From Lentisphaerota bacterium (GTDB taxonomy: Bacteria > Verrucomicrobiota > Kiritimatiellia > RFP12 > UBA3636): a DNA stretch of 8,824 nucleotides. The stretch spans positions 1 through 8,824 of the forward strand of contig JAAZAI010000258.1 of assembly GCA_012514445.1 (NCBI GenBank), in the 5' to 3' direction. The number at the start of each line of letters is the position of its first letter. Positions within the stretch are counted from its first letter, which is position 1. The position numbers were made by a program, and so were the translations under genes. A model generated the notes under the pieces. That model had not been told where the DNA came from, ran no database searches, and worked only from the letters and a program-made list of their open reading frames with translations. Positions 1 to 4,601 of the stretch are shown here, one piece after another.

Positions 1-26
1 AACACGTCGAAGCGATTCACTTCCAT
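1..26 (-). CDS. mazF: MazF-family toxin, 5' end only (partial, runs off the left edge)
   Basis: Only the first eight codons plus two bases are present, reading MEVNRFDV. This matches the typical N-terminus of MazF/PemK endoribonuclease toxins, which cut mRNA at short specific sequences and are neutralised by MazE. The ATG at 26 lies inside the end of the upstream antitoxin gene, giving a 10-nt overlap (17-26). A good Shine-Dalgarno sequence, GGAGG at 38-34, sits 7 nt before it. Overlapping antitoxin-toxin order and translational coupling are usual for mazEF. The assignment rests on the short N-terminal match plus the antitoxin partner. The catalytic part is outside the window. Confidence 0.82.
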
Positions 27-271
27 TGCCATTCCTCCTCGTCCCAACGGGTCGAGATCGGCTGGCCATCCAAGAGCTTGTCATCGCCATCGCGGGCCAT
101 CCGTGCGAAAGACTCTCTCCAGCCGGCACGAGCTTGTCGGGGTGCGCGGATGAGGATCATGCAATCCTGCACGTCCATTTCCACCTGCTCCGTCAAGCCG
201 CACTGCTCGATGAAAGGTTTCGGTATGCGAACGCCACGCGAGTTGCCGATGGGGACCAATGTCGTTTTCAT
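17..271 (-). CDS. mazE: MazE-family antitoxin (AbrB/SpoVT DNA-binding domain)
   Basis: This is an 84-residue protein. Residues 1-45 (start MKTTLVPIGNSRGVRIPK, then IEQCGL) form a swapped-hairpin AbrB-type DNA-binding domain of the MazE class. The acidic, aromatic C-terminus (WDEEEWQW) is the kind of tail that wraps MazF and blocks its active site. By family knowledge it binds and inhibits the toxin and represses its own promoter. The start is set by the conserved MKT..PIGNS opening. No Shine-Dalgarno precedes it, and a strong promoter ends only 6 nt upstream, so the transcript is probably leaderless. The mazF start overlaps its end. Confidence 0.93.
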   Translation of the reverse strand: MKTTLVPIGNSRGVRIPKPFIEQCGLTEQVEMDVQDCMILIRAPRQARAGWRESFARMARDGDDKLLDGQPISTRWDEEEWQWK

Positions 272-306
272 GCAACCAATGTATCAACATTGTGATTACT
301 TGTCAA
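272..306 (-). promoter_or_regulatory. Promoter and putative operator of mazEF
   Basis: On the minus strand TTGACA (306-301) is followed by a 17-nt spacer and TACATT (283-278), a near-consensus sigma70-type promoter. Only 6 nt separate the -10 box from the mazE ATG at 271, so transcription would start at or beside the start codon. A perfect inverted repeat, AATGT-ATCA-ACATT (278-291), covers the -10 box. The hexamer TGTTGA occurs twice, once at the -35 region and once just before the -10. These are natural candidates for MazE/MazEF autoregulation. The sites are seen in the sequence; their use is inferred. Confidence 0.72.
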
Positions 307-315
307 CATCCTGAC

Positions 316-337
316 TTCTTGAGAATCCGTCTCAGAA
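316..337. repeat. Short imperfect hairpin upstream of the mazEF promoter
   Basis: TTC-T-TGAGA (316-324) can pair with TCTCA-GAA (330-337) around a 5-nt loop, with one bulged T. It lies 10 bp beyond the mazE -35 box. There is no T-tract on either strand, so it is not a convincing intrinsic terminator. It could mark a protein-binding site or be incidental. Confidence 0.35.
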
Positions 338-384
338 TATAACAGCGGGAAGCAATCGGTCCGTCGCCGGGGCAGGCTGAAAGC

Positions 385-541
385 GTGTGTGGGTGTGGAA
401 GTGTGTCGGTGTGGGAGTCTCGCGTCTGCCGTACTCTTACACCTACTCTTACACTCGAATCTTGTCTTGAATACCGGATTGGCGTGTACGAGCACGTGCA
501 CGAGTACGGTATTTCACTTACTTTTACACGTCCTCTTACAC
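385..541. repeat. Simple-sequence intergenic repeat cluster with paired 12-nt repeats
   Basis: A G/T-rich stretch (385-417, GTGTGG-like units) is followed by a pyrimidine-rich region on the same strand. The decamer ACTCTTACAC is present at 433-442 and again at 445-454. Variants ACTTTTACAC and CCTCTTACAC follow at 520-529 and 532-541. Both pairs have exactly 12-nt spacing. Between the pairs, inverted arms AATACCG (470-476) and CGGTATT (507-513) enclose overlapping palindromes (GCACGTGC, CGTGCACG). No credible gene crosses it: the open frames here have poor composition and no ribosome binding site. Function unknown; it may be a dispersed intergenic repeat of this genome. Confidence 0.6.
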
Positions 542-596
542 CCGGATCTCTTGCCTGTCGATTCTTTCACAGCTTCTGACCGATTACCATCGGGCA

Positions 597-731
597 TTTC
601 TTGTTTCTCGGGCCAACAAGACGCTCATCGCCGCGCAGTGGGCCGCGACCTCGCTCCACGTCGCCCCCGCCACCTCAGACGCCGTCGACCTCAACGGCCA
701 TCCCGCCCGCATCGCGCTGAAAGCCTGCTAG
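597..731 (+). pseudogene. Possible stranded 3' end of a lost protein-coding gene
   Basis: The frame ending at TAG 729-731 encodes a protein-like segment (FLVSRANKTLIAAQ, later AVDLNGHPARIALKAC). Nearly all third codon positions are G or C, as in the real genes of this window, while the DNA before about 596 is low-complexity and non-coding in character. The frame has no ATG and no ribosome binding site, and it runs back into the repeat cluster to a stop at 468. I read this as the C-terminal remnant of a gene, perhaps a beta-sandwich ending of a secreted enzyme, cut by a deletion. The family is not recognised. It could also be a chance GC-rich frame. Confidence 0.33.
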
Positions 732-1010
732 GGATTCGACTTGTGTATCGTGAATTGGCGAAGTAGGGCTCCGGAGCTACTTGCCATTGTGAAGATACCC
801 CAGATCCCCAATAAGGATACTGGAAGCGGCATCCTGGATCCAGGCGGGATGCGGTGGTTCAAAAGCGCAGAAGTAACTGTTGACTGCAAAACCAATGATC
901 GGCATCGCGGGAATGTAGCTGTGATTTTCTTTTTTCATACAACGAAAGGCCTGACAACAATCCCGGATGCGCCTGTTGCGCGACATGCAAGGCATGAGAC
1001 TGTGCAAGAA
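732..1010. other. Intergenic region without a recognisable gene
   Basis: Frames here are short and have uneven codon use. Two hairpin-forming sequences are visible. One has arms AAGTA/TACTT (761-765 and 778-782) around the palindrome GCTCCGGAGC. The other has arms GCATCC/GGATGC (829-834 and 847-852) overlapping the palindrome CCTGGATCCAGG. A small dyad, CATGC-AAG-GCATG (984-996), lies just beyond the toxin stop codon. None has a T-tract, so no intrinsic terminator for the toxin operon is proposed. Confidence 0.5.
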
Positions 1011-1283
1011 TCAGAAAAGGTCTGAATGTGTTCCCATGCGCACAAGAATGAGCTGAAGTTGATTCTTTTCGATTCTGTAGAGCAATACCCAGTCCGGTTC
1101 GATATGACAATCCCTGAATCCAGCATACCGGCCGCTCAAGGGGTGGTCTCGGTAGCGTGCGGGCAAAGGATCCCCTGTGCAAAGGAGCTCGACAACCGTA
1201 GCAAGCTTGCCCATGTCCTTCCCGCGTTTCATCGCGAGCAGGACGTCCTTTTTGAACCGGGTTGAATAGACCGGTCTATACAC
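1011..1283 (-). CDS. yafQ: YafQ-type toxin (RelE superfamily mRNA interferase)
   Basis: A 90-residue protein with the RelE/YafQ fold signature: basic N-terminus (RFKKDV), then the segments DHPLSG, DCHIEPDWVLLYR and VRMGTHSDLF at the C-terminus. Compared with E. coli YafQ, the residues tied to ribosome-dependent mRNA cleavage appear conserved: His47, His60, Asp64, Trp65, Arg82, His86 and Phe90. The toxin should therefore be active in principle and cut mRNA in the ribosomal A site. It starts at GTG 1283, inside the antitoxin gene (8-nt overlap, 1276-1283). The upstream ribosome binding site is weak. A perfect 14-bp palindrome covers codons 2-6. All three features would keep toxin output below that of the antitoxin. 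Confidence 0.94.
   Translation of the reverse strand: MYRPVYSTRFKKDVLLAMKRGKDMGKLATVVELLCTGDPLPARYRDHPLSGRYAGFRDCHIEPDWVLLYRIEKNQLQLILVRMGTHSDLF
1266..1279. promoter_or_regulatory. Perfect 14-bp palindrome at the antitoxin-toxin junction
   Basis: ATAGACCGGTCTAT reads the same on both strands and spans the antitoxin stop codon and toxin codons 2-6. In the mRNA it could form a small hairpin next to the toxin GTG, or support transcript pairing, and so modulate toxin translation. As DNA it could be a dimeric protein site. The symmetry is directly visible; any role is inference. Confidence 0.45.
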
Positions 1284-1539
1284 GCATCAAGTCTTTCATT
1301 AAGTCCCGCGTGGAGTTGAAGGGGCCCGTCAGCTTCTCTTTTCGGTCAATGATGGCGTCAAGAGTCTTGCGGGTTTCCCGATTGGGCACATGGGCCTTCA
1401 GTTCGAACGGGATGCCGCGCGTCTTGACAACCTGCTTGAGAAAAAGCGTCATGGCGGCGGACATGGTCAACCCAAGGTCGTCGAAAATCATTTCACACTC
1501 TTTTTTCAGATCGTCGTCGATTCGAAGTGTCGTAGTCAT
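1276..1539 (-). CDS. dinJ: DinJ/RelB-family antitoxin
   Basis: An 87-residue protein. The N-terminal ribbon-helix-helix segment (MTTTLRIDDDLKKECEMIF, then LGLTMSAAMTLFLKQ) binds DNA. The GIPFEL motif followed by PNRET is characteristic of DinJ-type antitoxins, and the C-terminal helical part should wrap the YafQ toxin. I chose ATG 1539 because a strong Shine-Dalgarno, AAGGAGGG (1552-1545), stands 5 nt before it. An in-frame ATG at 1605 lies upstream of the -10 box and would add 22 unlike residues. It is the first gene of the operon with yafQ and probably represses it together with the toxin. Confidence 0.94.
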   Translation of the reverse strand: MTTTLRIDDDLKKECEMIFDDLGLTMSAAMTLFLKQVVKTRGIPFELKAHVPNRETRKTLDAIIDRKEKLTGPFNSTRDLMKDLMRV

Positions 1540-1563
1540 ATCAGCCCTCCTTGATCGATCTGT

Positions 1564-1605
1564 ACAGTAGCACAAAAGACATGCATTGTAAATAGCATGT
1601 TGCAT
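1564..1605 (-). promoter_or_regulatory. Promoter and putative operator of the dinJ-yafQ operon
   Basis: On the minus strand TTTACA (1592-1587), a 17-nt spacer and TACTGT (1569-1564) form a sigma70-type promoter. The start codon is about 25 nt downstream of the -10 box. The inverted repeat ACATGC-N10-GCATGT (1579-1600) covers the -35 box, and a second overlapping pair ATGCA/TGCAT (1581-1585, 1601-1605) extends it. Palindromic sites at the promoter are the usual targets of ribbon-helix-helix antitoxins. Confidence 0.62.
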
Positions 1606-1844
1606 CCTTCAGACAACACTGCCGACCTGACCGTAGCGACTACCTGAATAGTCATAATATGTGGAGGCTTGCATTCGGCACCGCGGGCAGAAAATCGGAA
1701 TGGTTGCTGTGACGAACGATGGACGCTTCAGCTTGTCGATTCCAAAGCTCGCGACAAAGCTTACCCTGAACCCTTACCCCTGACCCCTGCCTCCTCCCCC
1801 CCGCTTGCATCAATTGCGCCTCGATCCCACTTCCCCTGTTGTGG
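1606..1844. other. Intergenic region with a hairpin and a 7-nt tandem repeat
   Basis: No convincing gene is seen. A hairpin can form between AGCTTGTCG (1730-1738) and CGACAAAGCT (1752-1761, one bulged A). It is followed at once by a C-rich tandem repeat and then the promoter of the SGNH hydrolase gene. The short open frame from 1669 has no ribosome binding site and runs through the repeat, so it is not called. Confidence 0.5.
1764..1791. repeat. Four copies of a 7-nt tandem repeat (CCCTGAA-like)
   Basis: The units CCCTGAA, CCCTTAC, CCCTGAC and CCCTGCC follow one another without gaps, and further C-rich sequence continues to about 1801. The repeat is telomere-like in appearance but short and imperfect. 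It may be a slippage-prone simple repeat in the leader region of the next gene. I know of no assigned function. Confidence 0.65.
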
Positions 1845-1870
1845 TAGAATCAACTCGACTTGAACAAAGG
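1842..1870 (+). promoter_or_regulatory. Extended -10 promoter and ribosome binding site of the SGNH hydrolase gene
   Basis: TGGTAGAAT (1842-1850) is a TGn-extended -10 element. No good -35 is visible at the expected distance. The predicted transcript would start near 1857. AAAGG at 1866-1870 sits 8 nt before the ATG at 1879. The same hexamer, TAGAAT, also extended by TGn, is found at the fadL promoter. Confidence 0.5.
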
Positions 1871-1878
1871 CATTTCAA

Positions 1879-3051
1879 ATGTTCTTCACCGACTTCGCCC
1901 GTAAACCCACCCTACTTATTCTCGCCATGGCCACTCTCGAAGCTTCTTCCGCCAAGGCCGCTCCGGCCGGACAAGACGATATCGCGAAATTCGATCCCCG
2001 CATGGCGGTCGCCAACGCCATCACGGATGAAAATGGCGTTCAATGGATCGACGGACGCTTCCTGCCGATCGACGGACGCGCCTTCGACGATACGGAACAC
2101 TATTACGACCGCCTGCCTTCGAATGTCACCGAGAAGGTGAACGCAGGCGTGCGTTCGATGAAGCACCATACCGCGGGGATGCAGTTCCGCTTCGTGACGG
2201 ACTCGAAACGCCTGCGCGTCAAGTGGGTTCCCTACGGGACGAATCTTGCGATGGATCACATGCCGTCCACCGGAGTCTCGGGGCTCGATTTCTATCGGCA
2301 GGCCGCGGACGGCGCGTGGCAGTATGTCGCGACGGGCCGAATCACGATTCCCGCCGGCGGCGTGGCGGAAGTTCCCTGGACGCCCGGCACGCCCTGCATC
2401 ATCAACCTTCCGCTTTACAACGGCGTCAAATCGTTCTCGCTCGGGATCGATCCAGGCGCCTCGGTCGCCGCGCTTCCCCTGCGCTCGAGCGGCGTGGAGA
2501 AGCCCGTCGTGTTCTACGGCACCTCCATCACGCACGGCGGCTGCGCATCGCGCCCCGGGCTTTCGTTCGTCAACATCGTCGGCCGCGACCTCGACGTGCC
2601 GGTCGTCAATCTCGGCTTCTCCGGCTCTGGATGGATGGAATTCGAGATGAGCGAGCATCTCGCCGCGATCGATGCGAGCTGCTACGTCCTCGACTGCCTC
2701 TGGAACATGTGCGCCAGAAAAGCGGACGACACGCGTCCCCGCAGTTTCGAAGAGAACTACGAGCCTTTCATCCGCAACCTCCGCGCCAAGCGCCCCGACG
2801 TGCCGATCGTGATGGCCGAGATGTGCGACGTCTTCTGCGGGGGGCCGAACGACAAGGACATTCGCCTCCGCGCGCTCTACGAGAAACTCGTCGCCGAAGG
2901 CTGGAAGAAACTCTACTATCTTCCGAAAACCAGCATGTACAGCGGCGACCGCGATGGGACGGTCGATGGCTGCCACCCCAACGACCTCGGCATGCGCTCC
3001 CTCGCGGACGCCTTTGGCAAGAGCGTCAAAGACGCGCTCGAGATCAAGTAA
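1879..3051 (+). CDS. Secreted SGNH/GDSL hydrolase with N-terminal GxDLY domain
   Basis: A 390-residue protein. Residues 1-28 look like a Sec signal peptide (Arg8-Lys9, hydrophobic TLLILAMATL, Ala-rich end). Residues 40-200 form a beta-rich accessory domain with the SGLDFY element (134-139) of the GxDLY family. The SGNH catalytic domain follows: GTSIT with nucleophile Ser216, Gly246 in NLGFSGSG, Asn276 in DCLWNM, and Asp363/His366 in DGCHPND. All four blocks are present, so an active esterase or lipase-type hydrolase is likely. Related proteins in PVC and Bacteroidota genomes often sit with polysaccharide-degrading genes and are suspected carbohydrate esterases; the substrate here is unknown. 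A clear ribosome binding site supports the ATG. The gene ends 35 nt from the convergent fadL-like gene. Confidence 0.93.
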   Translation: MFFTDFARKPTLLILAMATLEASSAKAAPAGQDDIAKFDPRMAVANAITDENGVQWIDGRFLPIDGRAFDDTEHYYDRLPSNVTEKVNAGVRSMKHHTAGMQFRFVTDSKRLRVKWVPYGTNLAMDHMPSTGVSGLDFYRQAADGAWQYVATGRITIPAGGVAEVPWTPGTPCIINLPLYNGVKSFSLGIDPGASVAALPLRSSGVEKPVVFYGTSITHGGCASRPGLSFVNIVGRDLDVPVVNLGFSGSGWMEFEMSEHLAAIDASCYVLDCLWNMCARKADDTRPRSFEENYEPFIRNLRAKRPDVPIVMAEMCDVFCGGPNDKDIRLRALYEKLVAEGWKKLYYLPKTSMYSGDRDGTVDGCHPNDLGMRSLADAFGKSVKDALEIK

Positions 3052-3052
3052 G

Positions 3053-3099
3053 GCGGCGGCGCGGCTTGCCGAGATGGCTGGCGAGGCTAGAACCGCCGC
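3053..3099. terminator. GC-rich hairpin between convergent genes (possible bidirectional terminator)
   Basis: GCGGCGG (3053-3059) pairs with CCGCCGC (3093-3099), and an inner stem can form between GCTTGCC (3064-3070) and GGCGAGGC (3080-3087). It spans the gap between the hydrolase stop and the stop of the channel gene, including the last channel codons. There is no T-tract on either side, so it is not a classical intrinsic terminator. It may still slow converging polymerases. Confidence 0.35.
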
Positions 3100-4385
3100 G
3101 TGGCGGAGATGGCGAGCGCGTGGGCGGTGCCTGAGGAGAACGCGCCGTCGAACACGCCGACCGCGGGCCGTCCGGACACCGTGTAGTCCTCGACGATCTC
3201 GTAGAAGTACGACACGTCGAGCGCCCAGGCCTTGCCTTCGTCCCAGCCGAGGCCCAGACCGAAGATGTGGCGGTCGTCCGCCGGGACGAGATAGTCCACG
3301 TGTGCGCCGTTGAGCGGGGAGTTGTCGTAGACGTAGCCCGCGCGCGCCGTGAACGCGTCGGTCAGCGCATAGCTGGCGCTGAAGGCGGCGCGCCAGGCGT
3401 CGTGCCAGCCCTTCACGCTTTCGACGCGATCCCTTCCGGCCAGCGCGGGCGTGTCGAATTCGATGACGAGATCGTCGTAGACGCTCCACATCGTGCAGGT
3501 GAGGCCGGCGGCGAGCGTCAACCGCTCCGTGGCGTCCCAGGCGGCGGCGAGCATGATCAGGTCGGGGTTCCAGTTGACGGAGGAGAAGCCGGTGTCGTTG
3601 AAGAACGCCGGCGCGAAGGCGTTCACGGCGGCCGGCTTGTCCCATTTGGCATCGCCTTCGACTTCGAACTTGATGCGGCTGTGGTAGGCGGCGCCCAGCG
3701 CGAGGGATTCGACGGGGCGGTACTGGATGCCGAGGTCGAAGCCGAAGCCGACGTCGTCGCCGTGGAGGTTCTGGTCGATGTCGTAGGGCGAGGGGGCGGG
3801 ATCGTTGCGCCGGCGGGCGCCGACGAGACCTGCGGCGTCGATCTTCTGCGCGAGTTCGATGTCGAAGTGGCGGATCATGACGCCGGCGGAAACCGACAGC
3901 TTGTCGTTGACCTTCCAGGCGAGGTTGGGGTTGAGGTCCACGGCCTGGATGATGGCCTTGTAGCTGTTGTAGCGTCCGGGCCAGTCTTGGTCGATTTCGG
4001 CGCCGAGTCCGTAGCGGGCGAAGGCGCCGAATCCGAACACGAGCGAGTCGTTGATGGCGTGCGTGACGAAGATCGAGGGGATGTTCCAGAGGTTCTCGTC
4101 GGTTTCCGTTCTGAGCTTCTCTCCGGTGTAGGGGTTCGTCGTCTCGACGTCTCCGCGGGGATAGATCGCGGAGAATCCGAGCTGGATCTGGGTGCCGTCG
4201 AGATCGGTGATCGTCGCCGGGTTGAAGTACAGGGCGCCGGGTTCGCCGCCACCGGCGGCGAGCCCCGCCGCGTCCACGTTGCCCCGAGCGGAGCCCTCGT
4301 AGAGAGCATATCCCGCACCCCGAGCCGTCGCCACCGCCGCAACCACCGCCGCGAGAGCCAGACCAGTCGAATTGATACGTGTCAT
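3087..4385 (-). CDS. FadL/OmpP1/TodX-family outer-membrane transport protein
   Basis: From ATG 4385 the product is 432 residues. A Sec signal peptide (TRINSTGLALAAVVAAVATARG) precedes the mature start AGYALYEGSARG, close to the family N-terminus that plugs the barrel. The NPA motif follows (ALYFNPATITDLDGTQIQLG). The rest alternates amphipathic beta strands and ends in Phe (ISATRRF), the usual signal for barrel assembly. The family moves long-chain fatty acids or other hydrophobic compounds across the outer membrane; the cargo here is unknown. ATG 4385 is chosen for the AAGGA 5 nt upstream; ATG 4412 would add nine residues before the signal peptide. It is divergent from the Sel1-repeat gene and convergent with the SGNH hydrolase gene. 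A short upstream frame overlaps its start. Confidence 0.9.
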   Translation of the reverse strand: MTRINSTGLALAAVVAAVATARGAGYALYEGSARGNVDAAGLAAGGGEPGALYFNPATITDLDGTQIQLGFSAIYPRGDVETTNPYTGEKLRTETDENLWNIPSIFVTHAINDSLVFGFGAFARYGLGAEIDQDWPGRYNSYKAIIQAVDLNPNLAWKVNDKLSVSAGVMIRHFDIELAQKIDAAGLVGARRRNDPAPSPYDIDQNLHGDDVGFGFDLGIQYRPVESLALGAAYHSRIKFEVEGDAKWDKPAAVNAFAPAFFNDTGFSSVNWNPDLIMLAAAWDATERLTLAAGLTCTMWSVYDDLVIEFDTPALAGRDRVESVKGWHDAWRAAFSASYALTDAFTARAGYVYDNSPLNGAHVDYLVPADDRHIFGLGLGWDEGKAWALDVSYFYEIVEDYTVSGRPAVGVFDGAFSSGTAHALAISATRRF

Positions 4386-4420
4386 GTCGTTCCTTGCCGC
4401 GTCGTTGGGCATGGCACCAT
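4382..4420 (-). CDS. Possible 12-residue leader peptide upstream of the fadL-like gene
   Basis: ATG 4420 opens a frame encoding MVPCPTTRQGTT. Its TGA (4384-4382) overlaps the channel start codon as ATGA. GGAGGG (4433-4428) stands exactly 7 nt before the ATG, a better Shine-Dalgarno than the one in front of the channel gene. This arrangement would couple channel translation to translation of the leader. Nothing in the peptide suggests an attenuation code, and the frame could be accidental. Confidence 0.35.
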   Translation of the reverse strand: MVPCPTTRQGTT

Positions 4421-4455
4421 GCCGCTGCCCTCCGGAACCTTGCCCGAAGCCCGCA

Positions 4456-4484
4456 ATTCTAGCAGAATGAACGCTTGTTTGAAA
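4456..4484 (-). promoter_or_regulatory. Promoter of the fadL-like gene
   Basis: On the minus strand TTTCAA (4484-4479), a 17-nt spacer and TAGAAT (4461-4456) are seen. TGC immediately before the hexamer makes an extended -10 (TGCTAGAAT). The predicted start near 4449 gives a leader of about 65 nt that contains the short upstream frame. Confidence 0.55.
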
Positions 4485-4485
4485 G

Positions 4486-4521
4486 TTCGATTCGACTCGT
4501 CGACGTCGACGTCAAATCGAA
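4486..4521. promoter_or_regulatory. Large dyad between divergent promoters (putative shared operator)
   Basis: A perfect 14-bp palindrome, CGTCGACGTCGACG (4498-4511), sits inside a wider inverted repeat with arms TTCGATT (4486-4492) and AATCGAA (4515-4521). The two symmetry centres differ by only 1 bp. The dyad fills the space between the -35 box of the fadL-like gene (ending 4484) and the -35 box of the Sel1 gene (starting 4524). This is the expected place for a regulator controlling both genes. No regulator gene is adjacent. Confidence 0.5.
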
Positions 4522-4523
4522 AT

Positions 4524-4553
4524 TTGCACGATCCTCCTGTTTCATGGTATCTT
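4524..4553 (+). promoter_or_regulatory. Promoter of the Sel1-repeat protein gene
   Basis: TTGCAC (4524-4529), an 18-nt spacer and TATCTT (4548-4553) preceded by TGG form a promoter with an extended -10. The predicted transcript starts near 4560, about 42 nt before the chosen ATG. Confidence 0.5.
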
Positions 4554-4601
4554 CTCGTCGCACAGGCCCCACACGCCACGCCAAGTCAGGAGATGAAGTC
4601 C

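Noticed and set aside
268..501. 77-codon frame on the minus strand upstream of mazE
   Set aside because: It runs through the tandem repeat cluster and the mazE promoter, has no ribosome binding site, and its composition reflects the repeat.
385..541. Possible CRISPR array
   Set aside because: The repeats are only about 10-12 nt, adjacent instead of spaced by unique 30-nt spacers, and there are just four copies in two pairs.
741..1025. 94-codon frame between the gene remnant and the toxin gene
   Set aside because: It has no ribosome binding site, mixed codon use and no recognisable domain, and its 3' end overlaps the toxin gene antisense.
1912..3645. 577-codon open frame on the minus strand across the SGNH hydrolase gene and into the channel gene
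   Set aside because: It is antisense to a gene with intact catalytic motifs and overlaps the same-strand channel gene in another frame. It is Arg-rich with no recognisable domain; GC-rich codons on one strand leave such long frames open on the other.
3267..4592. Long N-terminal extension of the Sel1 protein frame, antisense to the channel gene
   Set aside because: The frame stays open across the divergent promoter region by chance. The signal peptide at 4602 and its ribosome binding site mark the real start.
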